Below are positions 1 through 7,537 of a DNA stretch of 11,669 nucleotides, piece by piece (positions within the stretch are counted from its first letter, which is position 1; every line of letters starts with the position of its first letter). The position numbers and the translations under genes are program-made. The stretch is from NCBI GenBank assembly GCA_900752115.1, contig CAADUC010000019.1, positions 1-11,669 of the forward strand. The letters are read 5' to 3'. The DNA comes from Clostridia bacterium. Its GTDB lineage: Bacteria; Bacillota; Clostridia; Oscillospirales; Acutalibacteraceae. The notes under the pieces were generated by a model that made no database searches, had not been told where the DNA came from, and worked only from the letters and a program-made list of their open reading frames with translations.

Positions 1-140
1 ATTAGTATATGCCTAATTTGAAAAAATTATATGTCATGCGTGTTTTATGGTGAAAATACCCTTGACAAATCGCTTTTCAGAAAGCAATCCAGCTGATTCA
101 ACTGGCAGAGCAAACAAGCCAAAGAAAGGTGGGATGATTT
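1..140. other. Intergenic region upstream of the recombinase pair
   Basis: AT-rich at its left end. I see no convincing complete gene or promoter here. A short open stretch at 66-134, in the frame of the downstream recombinase, ends in TGA at 135-137. It encodes an amphipathic segment (…FQKAIQLIQLAEQTSQ…) that could be the tail of a lost upstream gene, because a stop at 63-65 closes it on the left. The purine-rich AAAGGTGGG at 125-133 is the likely ribosome site for the GTG start at 141. Confidence 0.4.
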
Positions 141-1799
141 GTGGCAAGAAAAAGCAGAAAAGAAACTGTCGTGCTTCCTGCACCGGAGATAGATACCTCT
201 TGCCGCGCCGGAGTTTATGTGCGGCTTTCCGTTGAGGATAAGCATACTCACACCGCCTCTATTGAAACCCAGCAGCTGATTATAGCTCGGTATCTGGAGC
301 AGAACCCGGAGATTATTGTGGTACAGACCTACATTGACAATGGCGCAACGGGTACGAACTTCCACCGCCCCGGCTTCCAGCAGATGCTCTCCGATATTGA
401 AGCGGGTCTTATCAACTGTGTCATCGTAAAGGACCTCTCCCGCCTGGGGCGAAATGTCATAGACACCGGCTACTATATCGAGCGTTACTTTCCCATGCAG
501 AAAGTCCGGTTTATTGCCGTGAATGACCGCTACGATTCTGCTTCCCCGGATAATGCCCACGATGGTATCATCATTCCGCTGCGGAACATGATTAACGAAG
601 CCTATGCGATGGATATTGCCAGAAAGATTAAAGCCCAGCAGCGGCAGGCCATGAAAGACGGCAAGTATGTTGGTGCGCGTACACCCTATGGATATTTGAA
701 AGCTCCTGATGACTGCCACCAGCTGATCGTTGACCCGGTAGCTGCCGAGGTAGTCAAGACCATGTTTCAATGGGCCGCCGAGGGCGCAGGATTAAATACT
801 ATCGCGGTACGCTTGAACGAGGCCGGGTATCTCTCTCCCAGCCACTACAAGAGGACCTTGGGAGAGATCACCCACGAGAATCTGGTGGGCAATGGGCATT
901 GGCAAACCCGCACCGTTGCCAAAATTCTCCGTGCAGAAGTTTATACCAGCGATCTGGTGCAAGGGGTATCTAAAATCATTGACCACAAGCAGGTCAGAGC
1001 CAGCGCCGATGAATGGACAACGGTACGCGGCACCCATGAAGCCATCATCAGCCGGGAGCTGTTTGCAGCTGTTCAGAAAGCGTTGGACCAGGCTGCACAG
1101 CAGGCAAAAGACAGGGAGATCCATTCCTGGTCCCCCAATCTTTTGAAAGGCAAAATCTTCTGCGCCCACTGCGGACGCAGCCTTCACCGACAAAAATGCG
1201 TCCGCAGAAAGTCACAGGAGGTATATGTCTACCACTGTATCAGCAACAACCGTATTAAAAAGGGCGTTTGTTCTGGTGCGTTTATTTTTGAAAAAGAGTT
1301 GCTGGATGCCCTGGCCGATATGATACAGGAACAGCTTGATACCACGCTGGGGCAATACTCTCTCGGTCTGGAAAACCTCACCAAAGAAGCCGAGGAGCAG
1401 AAAAACATACAGGCAAAAATCTTCAGCCGGAAACAGGAAATCCAGCAGCTGCGAACCTATCAGCGTGGATTGTATGAGGGCCTGATCCAGAACCATCTGT
1501 CAAAAGACGAGTATTTTACCTTCAAAGAGAAATACGAAGCCAAAATCGAGGCCATCAGCAAGGATATTGAACAGCTGAAAGCAGGGCTTGCGATTCTCGC
1601 CAAGCAGCTGGAACAGTATAAAATGCTGTCCCAGGATGCACAGCATATCAAAGAAGATCGCCAGCTGACGGCAGCCCTGATTGACCGCCTGATTGACCGT
1701 GTAGAGGTCTCAAGAGAAAAGCGGATTACGGTTCGTTTCCGCTTCCAGAGCGAATTTGAGCATTGTGAGGAGGTGCTGAGCCAGTGCAGAAATATGTGA
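141..1799 (+). CDS. Large serine recombinase (site-specific integrase/resolvase), first of a pair
   Basis: A 552-aa large serine recombinase, predicted to cut and rejoin DNA at attachment sites to integrate or excise a mobile element. Visible parts in order are: the resolvase catalytic domain (about residues 21-165) with YVRLS and nucleophile Ser30, and DLSRLGRN at 98-105; the 'recombinase' DNA-binding domain (about 180-310) containing the typical ARTPYGY entry; a zinc ribbon with Cys341, Cys344, Cys366 and Cys377; and a long charged coiled coil (about 405-505) of the kind that controls integration versus excision. Length is normal and no frameshift is seen. The start is GTG, because TGA at 135-137 closes the frame just upstream; AAAGGTGGG gives the ribosome site. 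Its end overlaps the next recombinase by 16 bp, so the two are co-transcribed and probably translationally coupled. The family call is firm; the particular element and att site are unknown. Confidence 0.95.
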   Translation: MARKSRKETVVLPAPEIDTSCRAGVYVRLSVEDKHTHTASIETQQLIIARYLEQNPEIIVVQTYIDNGATGTNFHRPGFQQMLSDIEAGLINCVIVKDLSRLGRNVIDTGYYIERYFPMQKVRFIAVNDRYDSASPDNAHDGIIIPLRNMINEAYAMDIARKIKAQQRQAMKDGKYVGARTPYGYLKAPDDCHQLIVDPVAAEVVKTMFQWAAEGAGLNTIAVRLNEAGYLSPSHYKRTLGEITHENLVGNGHWQTRTVAKILRAEVYTSDLVQGVSKIIDHKQVRASADEWTTVRGTHEAIISRELFAAVQKALDQAAQQAKDREIHSWSPNLLKGKIFCAHCGRSLHRQKCVRRKSQEVYVYHCISNNRIKKGVCSGAFIFEKELLDALADMIQEQLDTTLGQYSLGLENLTKEAEEQKNIQAKIFSRKQEIQQLRTYQRGLYEGLIQNHLSKDEYFTFKEKYEAKIEAISKDIEQLKAGLAILAKQLEQYKMLSQDAQHIKEDRQLTAALIDRLIDRVEVSREKRITVRFRFQSEFEHCEEVLSQCRNM

Positions 1800-3310
1800 T
1801 TGCCCTTTATATCCGCCTTTCCCTGGAGGATTATAAATACGACAGTATGAGCATTGAAAACCAGCACCTTGCGCTGAACGAATTTGTTTCTTCCATGCCG
1901 GAGTCCTCCAATGCGGAAGTCCTTGAATTTATCGACAACGGGTATAGCGGGACAAACTTTGAGCGGCCCAAAGTCCAGGAGCTGATTGAGATGGTACGGG
2001 CCAATAAGATCGACTGTATCATCGTAAAAGACTTTTCCCGATTTGGACGAAACAGCATTGAGACCGGCTATTTCATTGAGCGTGTGTTCCCGCTGTTTCA
2101 CACCCGGTTCATTTCCATCAACGATGATTTTGACAGCGATCAGCACAAGGGCGATACCGGCGGTATGGATGTGGCTTTCAAGTATCTAATCAGCGAGTAT
2201 TACAGCCGCGATATGTCCATCAAGACCAAAAGCGCCAAGTATGCCAAAATGCAGCGCGGTGAATACCAGAGCAAAGTTTGCCCTTACGGGTATCGCAAAA
2301 GCGCCGATGGCAGAATGGAACCGAACCCGGAAACCGCTGCTGTGGTACAGCTCATTTTCCAACTTGCCGCAACCGGAATTGGAGCGGCAGCCGTTACCAG
2401 GGAACTGTTTAAGCGAGGCATACCGACCCCAGGAGAATACAAAGCAGCTCATGGGCAGCAGTACCACGATGTCTCACGCTCCCGTGGCCGCTGGAGCAGT
2501 TCTACAGTTCTCCGTATCCTGGAGGATGAACGCTATATCGGCTCCTATGTCATCGGGCGTCGTGCAGTCATTGAAGTAGGCGGCACACGGAGCCGCAGAA
2601 AGGACCGGGACAAATGGTTCATTATTCCCGACCATCATCCGGCAATCGTTGATAAAGAACTATTTGAAAAGGTGCAGGCTGTGCAGCGCCGATTCTCCTT
2701 GCCGACCAAGAAAACCAGGGAGTACCCACTAAAAGGCAAGGTCTATTGCGGCTGCTGCGATCATGCACTCTCCCGCATCGCCCAAAAGAGACCGTTTTAT
2801 ATGTGCCGCCATTCCACAGCCGATTTGAACAGCCGCTGCCGCGATGTCCGGGCAGATGCTGCCGGTCTGGAAGAAGCGGTCCTCCTCACTTTGAAAAAGC
2901 AGCTGGAAATCCTGTTGCCCGTACATGAGGACGGCACCATTCACCTGGAGGCCACCGCTGCTAAATGCTCCGAGTATGAGAAGCAGCTGGAAGTTCTGAA
3001 GGACCAGAAGCAAGCTCTCTTTGAACGGTATCTCTTGGGGCAAATCGAGCTGGACACATATAAATCGGAGAAAGCTGTTTATGACGGAGAAATACTGAAA
3101 GTCAAAAACGCCTACGCAGCCGTCACCGCCCAGGCAAAGCTGAAGCGAGAAGAACAGGCTCGCCAAAGCAGCCGACAAGAGATCGTTCACTCGATTGCAG
3201 AAGCGGATGTGCTGACCTCGGAGCTGACCGATTTGCTAATTGAAAAGGTGTATGTATTCCCCGACAATCGCATTGAGATTGTTTACAAAGTCCATGACCT
3301 CTTTGAATAA
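1784..3310 (+). CDS. Large serine recombinase, second of a pair
   Basis: A 508-aa large serine recombinase that is a diverged relative of its upstream neighbour. The catalytic domain starts almost at the N terminus (YIRLS, nucleophile Ser13; DFSRFGRN at 83-90). The recombinase domain follows, with CPYGYRKS near residue 166. The zinc ribbon has Cys322, Cys325, Cys341 and Cys352, and a C-terminal coiled coil runs from about residue 390 to 470. The start is GTG inside the 3' end of the previous gene, preceded by GAGGAGGT at 1766-1773. Both copies keep the catalytic serine and all four zinc cysteines, so both are likely active. Tandem overlapping pairs recall the ccrA/ccrB arrangement of staphylococcal SCC elements and the recombinase clusters of Clostridia ICEs, but sequence-level membership of either cannot be claimed. 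A strong terminator follows 17 bp after the stop. Confidence 0.95.
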   Translation: MQKYVIALYIRLSLEDYKYDSMSIENQHLALNEFVSSMPESSNAEVLEFIDNGYSGTNFERPKVQELIEMVRANKIDCIIVKDFSRFGRNSIETGYFIERVFPLFHTRFISINDDFDSDQHKGDTGGMDVAFKYLISEYYSRDMSIKTKSAKYAKMQRGEYQSKVCPYGYRKSADGRMEPNPETAAVVQLIFQLAATGIGAAAVTRELFKRGIPTPGEYKAAHGQQYHDVSRSRGRWSSSTVLRILEDERYIGSYVIGRRAVIEVGGTRSRRKDRDKWFIIPDHHPAIVDKELFEKVQAVQRRFSLPTKKTREYPLKGKVYCGCCDHALSRIAQKRPFYMCRHSTADLNSRCRDVRADAAGLEEAVLLTLKKQLEILLPVHEDGTIHLEATAAKCSEYEKQLEVLKDQKQALFERYLLGQIELDTYKSEKAVYDGEILKVKNAYAAVTAQAKLKREEQARQSSRQEIVHSIAEADVLTSELTDLLIEKVYVFPDNRIEIVYKVHDLFE

Positions 3311-3327
3311 TTGAAGATACAAAAACG

Positions 3328-3377
3328 GAAAACCCAGGCTATCAAATCCATCTTGGTAGCTTGGGTTTTCTGCTTTT
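3328..3377 (+). terminator. Intrinsic terminator after the recombinase operon (repeat copy A)
   Basis: An 18-bp stem (3328-3345 with 3353-3370, 7-nt loop) with only G·U-type imperfections; the stem carries AAAACCC/GGGTTTT and is followed by a T-rich stretch. It closes the recombinase operon 17 bp after its stop. The block 3322-3380 recurs almost unchanged at 4381-4440. Confidence 0.9.
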
Positions 3378-3384
3378 CGGCGCT

Positions 3385-3412
3385 TTTATAGTCAAACGAC
3401 GAGTGGTACAAT
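3385..3412 (+). promoter_or_regulatory. Probable sigma-A promoter for the HEPN-like gene
   Basis: TACAAT at 3407-3412 is preceded by TGG (extended -10, TGN). A weak -35-like TTTATA lies at 3385-3390, 16 bp upstream. It sits between terminator copy A and the gene at 3460, so the gene appears to be an independent transcription unit. Confidence 0.5.
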
Positions 3413-3446
3413 ATAGTTAAATTCTATTTACTATGAAAGCCGTACC

Positions 3447-3453
3447 AGGGGGA
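3447..3453 (+). promoter_or_regulatory. Ribosome binding site deciding the start at 3460
   Basis: AGGGGGA lies 6 nt before the ATG at 3460. The earlier in-frame ATG at 3433 has no purine-rich site in front of it, so the shorter 304-aa product is favoured. Confidence 0.7.
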
Positions 3454-3459
3454 ACAAAA

Positions 3460-4374
3460 ATGGGAAATCGAACATTTGAAGATGTGAAAAGCTATGTAGA
3501 ATGGCAATCTCAAGGGAAATGCACAGTATTGAGCGCAAAAACAGAGCAACACTTCGATGATTTGGGTGTTAATGTACGCGTCTGGAATGTCAAAACCGAT
3601 ACTGATGGAGATTGGTGGGTAGTGGAGGGCGACGGGATTCCAATGAATCTATATCCCCAAAGTGCATATTATTTTGGAGCAGATGAAGTGTATTCATTCC
3701 ACATGGGCTTAATGCAGAGAATGAACGCAGCCCAGGGTGAATATAATCCAGAGGATTTTGTAAATGGTGTGACGCTCGATGCAGAGATTGCTCCTCAACT
3801 TTTCCGAAAGCTCAAAAGTGTCGCTGCGCTAATTGATACCGCTAAGGAGATTGAAGATTTCCAAGCGATAGGTGTTCAGTGCAGAGAAACATTGATTGAA
3901 CTCGGCAACCACATTTATGACCCTGCAATGGCTGGTGATGGGGAGCAGCCCCAAGCATCGAATTTCAAGCGAAAATGTGAACTATTTATTCAGTTCTATT
4001 TGAAAGGATCGGAAAACGCAGATTACAGAAGTATTATTAAGAAATTAACAGAATCCACCTGGGATTACGCCAATAAGATTACACATTCGCGTAGTGCTAC
4101 ATACTACGAAGCCTCAACCTGTGTTACGCTTTGTATTTCTCTTGTTGGCGTTTATGAAAACATCCTTCAGAAAGTTTTCGATCCACTTTCTCAATACCAT
4201 TGCTCAGTTTGCCAAAGTAAGAAATTAAGCATTGATGGTGATGATTCAGATGAAGATGGAATGGTGAAAAAACTATATCTCCGCTGCGAAGAATGTGGTG
4301 CTACAACAGAAGTAGTCTTTGAAGGAAATGATAGGGATAATCCCACCTATACTACGGGCAAAGTCGTAGAATAA
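3460..4374 (+). CDS. HEPN-like protein with C-terminal zinc ribbon; candidate defence cargo
   Basis: A 304-aa protein I do not recognise as a named gene. The N-terminal ~115 residues are a mixed region rich in Trp and acidic residues (DGDWWVVEGDG). The central helical part (about 120-240) looks like the HEPN-type domain found in hypothetical and abortive-infection proteins: FQAIGVQCRETLIELGNHIYDP at its start and the NKITHSRSA segment (205-213) at its end. A canonical RNase R-x4-6-H motif is not obvious; the nearest is Arg142…His151. The C terminus carries a zinc ribbon with Cys248, Cys251, Cys276 and Cys279. It has its own promoter and lies between two near-identical terminators. It is AT-richer than its neighbours, which suggests separate acquisition. 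A role in phage defence is inferred from the domain type and the neighbourhood only. Start choice rests on AGGGGGA at 3447-3453. Confidence 0.75.
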   Translation: MGNRTFEDVKSYVEWQSQGKCTVLSAKTEQHFDDLGVNVRVWNVKTDTDGDWWVVEGDGIPMNLYPQSAYYFGADEVYSFHMGLMQRMNAAQGEYNPEDFVNGVTLDAEIAPQLFRKLKSVAALIDTAKEIEDFQAIGVQCRETLIELGNHIYDPAMAGDGEQPQASNFKRKCELFIQFYLKGSENADYRSIIKKLTESTWDYANKITHSRSATYYEASTCVTLCISLVGVYENILQKVFDPLSQYHCSVCQSKKLSIDGDDSDEDGMVKKLYLRCEECGATTEVVFEGNDRDNPTYTTGKVVE

Positions 4375-4384
4375 AAAGCAAAAA

Positions 4385-4438
4385 CAGAAAACCCAGACTA
4401 TCAGCACTAAGATTGGTAGTTTGGGTTTTCTGCTTTTC
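4385..4438 (+). terminator. Intrinsic terminator after the HEPN-like gene (repeat copy B)
   Basis: A 19-bp near-perfect stem (4385-4403 with 4414-4432) followed by a T-rich run, 10 bp after the stop. It matches copy A at 3328-3377 in both arms while the loop differs. One stem pair changes from G-C in copy A (GCTA/TAGC) to A-T here (ACTA/TAGT), so pairing is preserved. Confidence 0.9.
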
Positions 4439-4473
4439 AGAATTATATTTTTTGTCGTGTGCTTGACATACGG

Positions 4474-4653
4474 GTGACGAAGATCGTGGAAACGGATGTG
4501 CGGCAATCCTGCGTCCTTCAGAATCTTCTTGTGGAGGTTCACTATGGAATCCGGGTGGTACATCCTGCCGGTCTTGGGGGATGGGAACATGTAGGGGTTG
4601 TTTTGATGCTTGCTGTGTTCTTCGAGCAGGAGATCGACGGCCGTCTTTACCAT
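4474..4653 (-). pseudogene. Tyrosine integrase fragment (catalytic domain piece)
   Basis: About 60 codons match the core of Tn916/phage-type tyrosine integrases: AVDLLLEEH, then NPYMFPSPKTG, then LHKKILKDAGL, then the catalytic box HDLRH. The fragment is cut at both sides. Nothing integrase-like lies upstream of the Met at 4653. After HDLRH the frame runs into unrelated sequence (toward terminator copy B), so the second catalytic histidine/tryptophan and the tyrosine nucleophile (usually in a TYTH-like context) are missing. The catalytic arginine of the first box is also absent. It cannot be active. It is probably a scar of an older integrase gene broken by a deletion or by insertion of the element carrying the serine recombinases. 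The open frame continues to 4273 but only overlaps the HEPN-like gene by chance. Confidence 0.8.
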
Positions 4654-4762
4654 TTCAAAAATCCTGATTTTAGTTTTTCTTTGTTTACAGCTTATTCCAT
4701 TTTGCTCTTCTTTCTAGTCTTATCCCGTCTTCCTGCTCTGGTGATGTTCTCCGTCTTCTTGT

Positions 4763-4820
4763 GGTGCGAACCACCATTTCTTCATGTTTCAAAATGAGAC
4801 GTTCAAGGGAGGTTCGCACC
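4763..4820. repeat. Inverted repeat at the outer edge of CRISPR leader 1
   Basis: GGTGCGAACC (4763-4772) faces GGTTCGCACC (4811-4820) across 38 nt; flanking bases add partial pairing. The right arm and the following AGCACAGACAAAAA are conserved at the same place in leader 2 (right arm 11250-11267). The rest of 4654-4808 is AT-rich and holds no gene I can support. Confidence 0.6.
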
Positions 4821-4961
4821 GAAGCACAGACAAAAATCCAGCAATTTTTCATTATAATTCAGGTGAAAACTTGCAAAAGCGATACGTGATATGATATAAT
4901 ACCTGTACGAGTTGTGAAAAATCCGTCCGTTTTCCCTTATGTGATGTTGTGCACTTTTGCT
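4809..4961 (+). promoter_or_regulatory. CRISPR leader 1 with promoter and 5' anti-repeat
   Basis: Leader of array 1. It carries a sigma-A-type promoter: TTGCAA (4871-4876), 18-bp spacer, TATAAT (4895-4900). Transcription should begin near 4907, immediately before GAGTTGTGA (4909-4917). That segment is perfectly complementary to TCACAACTC (4963-4971) in the first repeat. The last bases before the repeat (GTTGTGCACTTTTGCT) are identical in leader 2 and are the likely spacer-integration recognition zone. Overall it is clearly homologous to 11250-11401, with the part between the outer motif and the -35 diverged. Confidence 0.85.
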
Positions 4962-5254
4962 GTCACAACTCATCCCCTCACGGGGACAGAAACGAGTATT
5001 TTTTGACTTTGAAACAGTAGTCACAGTCACAACTCATCCCCTCACGGGGACAGAAACATGAACCCGTAGGTTGACGAGCACATTGCTGCGTCACAACTCA
5101 TCCCCTCACGGGGACAGAAACAAATCACAATAATATCCGCTGTACCCCTCTTTGAGAGTCACAACTCATCCCCTCACGGGGACAGAAACGAGTAACGCTT
5201 AATCGAAAAGCATTCGTTGCAAGTCACAACTCATCCCCTCACGGGGTCAAAAAA
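4962..5254 (+). CRISPR. CRISPR array 1 (5 repeats, 4 spacers)
   Basis: Repeats of 32 nt start at 4962, 5026, 5090, 5158 and 5223; they begin GTCACAACTC and end GGGGACAGAAAC, with an internal hairpin TCCCC-TCAC-GGGGA. Repeats 1-4 are identical. The fifth keeps its first 24 nt, then diverges (TCAAAAAA in place of ACAGAAAC), marking the leader-distal end. Spacers are 32, 32, 36 and 33 nt. The hairpin and 3' tail fit a Cas6-processed class 1 array with an ACAGAAAC handle, but the subtype cannot be set from the repeat alone. No cas genes are in the window. Direction is set by the leader and by the degenerate last repeat. Confidence 0.97.
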
Positions 5255-5296
5255 AGAGGCATGCTACAGCATCACACTGCAACATGCCTCTTTCTT
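5253..5296 (+). terminator. Bidirectional terminator closing CRISPR array 1
   Basis: An 11-bp perfect stem (AAAGAGGCATG 5253-5263 with CATGCCTCTTT 5283-5293) with T-rich sequence after it and an A-run before it, so it could stop transcripts from both sides. It starts inside the degenerate terminal repeat. Confidence 0.85.
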
Positions 5297-5337
5297 ACGC
5301 GAGAACAGGACCAAACTGCCAACCACCAACCGGCGGC

Positions 5338-5409
5338 TCATTTTTTGTCTGAAAAAAATGCGCACTTGAACAACCGGTAAAGCAGATACAAAATGATGAA
5401 AGTCCACAT
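5338..5409 (-). CDS. Possible 23-aa hydrophobic peptide
   Basis: A short frame on the minus strand starts at ATG 5409, preceded by AAGGGGGGAT at about 7 nt. It encodes a peptide beginning MWTFIILYLLYRLF with a charged tail (SDKK). The hydrophobic N-terminal half could span a membrane, as in small type I toxin-like peptides, but no antisense RNA or promoter is evident. It lies just downstream of the hsdM terminator, so it would need read-through or its own promoter. It may be chance. The remainder of the 5297-5443 gap shows nothing else. Confidence 0.25.
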   Translation of the reverse strand: MWTFIILYLLYRLFKCAFFSDKK

Positions 5410-5443
5410 GGGAATCCCCCCTTACGCCACACCCGTTTCATCA

Positions 5444-5485
5444 AAAAACGCCGCGCTCTTTTGGAAAAGAAGCGCGGCATTTTTT
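5444..5485 (-). terminator. Terminator of the restriction-modification operon
   Basis: GCCGCGCT (5450-5457) pairs with AGCGCGGC (5471-5478), extended by A/T pairs. It is flanked by A6 at 5443-5448 (a T-run on the minus strand) and by T-rich 5480-5485. It begins at the hsdM stop codon and could also work in the + direction. Confidence 0.9.
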
Positions 5486-7537
5486 ATTCCTCCGCACCGA
5501 GACACACACCGAGATTCTCCTGCAAGCGCTCCAGGATGTCCTTGAGCTCCATGGACGCCATCCACTGGGAGAAAAGCTCCTCGATCATCCGGGCGGCCTG
5601 AGCATCCCCCTCTCCGGGGAGACAGAACTCAAACCCCAGAATATCGTCGGTGTTGAAGTGGTTCTGTCCGGCCGCACCGCGCAGAGGCTTCTTGGCTTTC
5701 TGCACCGCGTGCAGAACTGCAAGGAAGAGAAGCCCCATCCCGATCTCGGAGGAAACCCTGCGCAGAACAAACAGGTTCGTGTTGTAGACGGCGGGCAGAT
5801 CACACGGCCGTGTCAGCGCCAGCTTCCCGATGGACGCGCCGGTGCCAAGGTTGGCGATCATGATGTCGTTCGGCTGCGCCAGGTACTTGTCGAGCTTGTG
5901 CGGTTTGACGAAGTCCTTCCGGATCCGCATCACAGCTTCCCTGTTTGTCAGACCGAAGCTGAAGTTGCTGATCTTGAGGTAGTGCAGGCTATCCTCCGTC
6001 TGCTCTGCCTCTGTCGTTTTGCCGGGGCCGATCAGGGGAACTGACTGAACAAACTCGGAGAGAGAGGCCCTTCTGCCGCTGAACCGGAACCCTTCCTCAC
6101 CGCACAGCAAATCAGCGACACTGTTCCCCAGCGCGTCTTGCTGCAAGAACGGCAGCTGGGAACGATACGCCCCGATCAGCTCGGAGGTTTCCGGTGCAGG
6201 CTCCTCCGACGACATAATGTACCGCGAGGGCTGGAGCAGAAAGGACTGACGTTCCACCTCCTGCACGGGAACGCTATGGCAGAAGTCTATCTCGTCGTCG
6301 TAGCCCTCCCCGTTCTTCCATGCGTGGTACTTGTCCGCAATCCGGCGGATCAGAGACTCCGGGAGAGTATACTTGGAGGGGGAGATCTTCTCACCGAGAG
6401 CGGAAACGTCTACAAACAGGATTTCCTGCGCCCGCGCCGTCCTTCTCTCCTTGCTGCGGGACAGAATCCAGAGATTACAGCCCACGTTGGTATTGGAGAA
6501 CAGATTGGACGGGAGGGAAACAATACACTCGACGCAGTTATCCCGCAGCATCCCGGCCTTGATGTCATTGTACCAGGAGCGAACCTCCGCGCCGCAGCTT
6601 CTGCTCGTAAGCACAGCCGCCACACCCGTGGGGCTGAGCTTGGACAGAATGTGCTGAAGCCAGGCGTAATTGGCATTGTTCGCCGGGGGAACGCCGTACA
6701 CCCAGCGGGGATCATCGGCCACCTTCTCCGCGTCCCAGGCCTGGCCATAGGGCGGGTTGGCAAAGATGAAGTCCGCCTTCAGCAGCCGGTGCAGATCGTT
6801 GGTGAGGGTGTTGGCGGGGCCGCCGCCGAGATCACAGTCGATCCCGCGGATGGCAAGGTTCATCTTGCCGAGCTTCCAAGTGGCCGCGTTGATCTCCTGC
6901 CCGTAGACATGGATAGCGTCCTTGCGGTGGCGGTGACGCTCCACAAATTTTGCCGAACGGACGAAGGTGCCGCCGGAACCGAAGCAGGGATCGTAGATCC
7001 GCCCGGAATACGGCTCAAGCAGCTCTACCATGAGATCCACCAGACAGGCGGGGGTGTAGAACTCGCTCTCCTCCGTGCCGAACTTGCGCAGCAGGAACTC
7101 GTACATGGCACCGAGAACGTCCTCCCCCTCCTTCATCTCGAAGGAGAGCAGATCAATCAGGTCTCCCAGCTGAGAAGAACGAAGCTCCGGACGGGTGTAG
7201 ATCGTCGGCATGACGCCCTTGAGCGCGCTGTTGCTCCGCTCGATCTGCATCATGGCCTCATTGATCCTCCGCCCGATCTCGGGCGTGTGCGCCTCCGCAC
7301 GCAGAGTGCTCCAGCGGGCCTGCGGCGGGATGAAGAAGATATTCTCCGCGAGATAGGCTTCCTCATCCTCCTCGAACCCGTCCCCCTCCTCAAGAAGGGC
7401 CTGGTACTTCTCCTCAAACACCGACGAAACGTAGCGCAGGAACACAAGCCCCAGCACGACTGACTTGTAGTCCGAGCGGTCAATGCTGCCCTGCAGCTCC
7501 CGGCTCCGATCCCAGATGTTCTGCATCATTTCCTGAT

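Noticed and set aside
62..88. TTGACA as -35 of a recombinase promoter
   Set aside because: No acceptable -10 at 16-18 bp; only AGCAAT at 15 bp.
47..235. 62-aa frame before and across the first recombinase start
   Set aside because: Overlaps the recombinase in another frame, has no clear ribosome site and no recognisable domain.
3433..3459. Earlier start of the HEPN-like gene
   Set aside because: No ribosome site before it, whereas AGGGGGA precedes the ATG at 3460.
4724..4785. Short minus-strand frame beginning MKKWWFAPQ
   Set aside because: About 21 codons, no ribosome site, and it runs through the inverted repeat.
4459..4797. 112-aa + strand frame with a hydrophobic end
   Set aside because: It is the reverse of the integrase remnant plus AT-rich sequence; no ribosome site.
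4654..5254. A tracrRNA-like gene near array 1
   Set aside because: Beyond the 9-nt leader anti-repeat I found no longer stretch complementary to the repeat.
6138..7463. 441-aa open frame on the + strand
   Set aside because: Antisense shadow of the methylase gene; composition (Arg/Leu/Gly/His-rich) is typical of a reverse frame.
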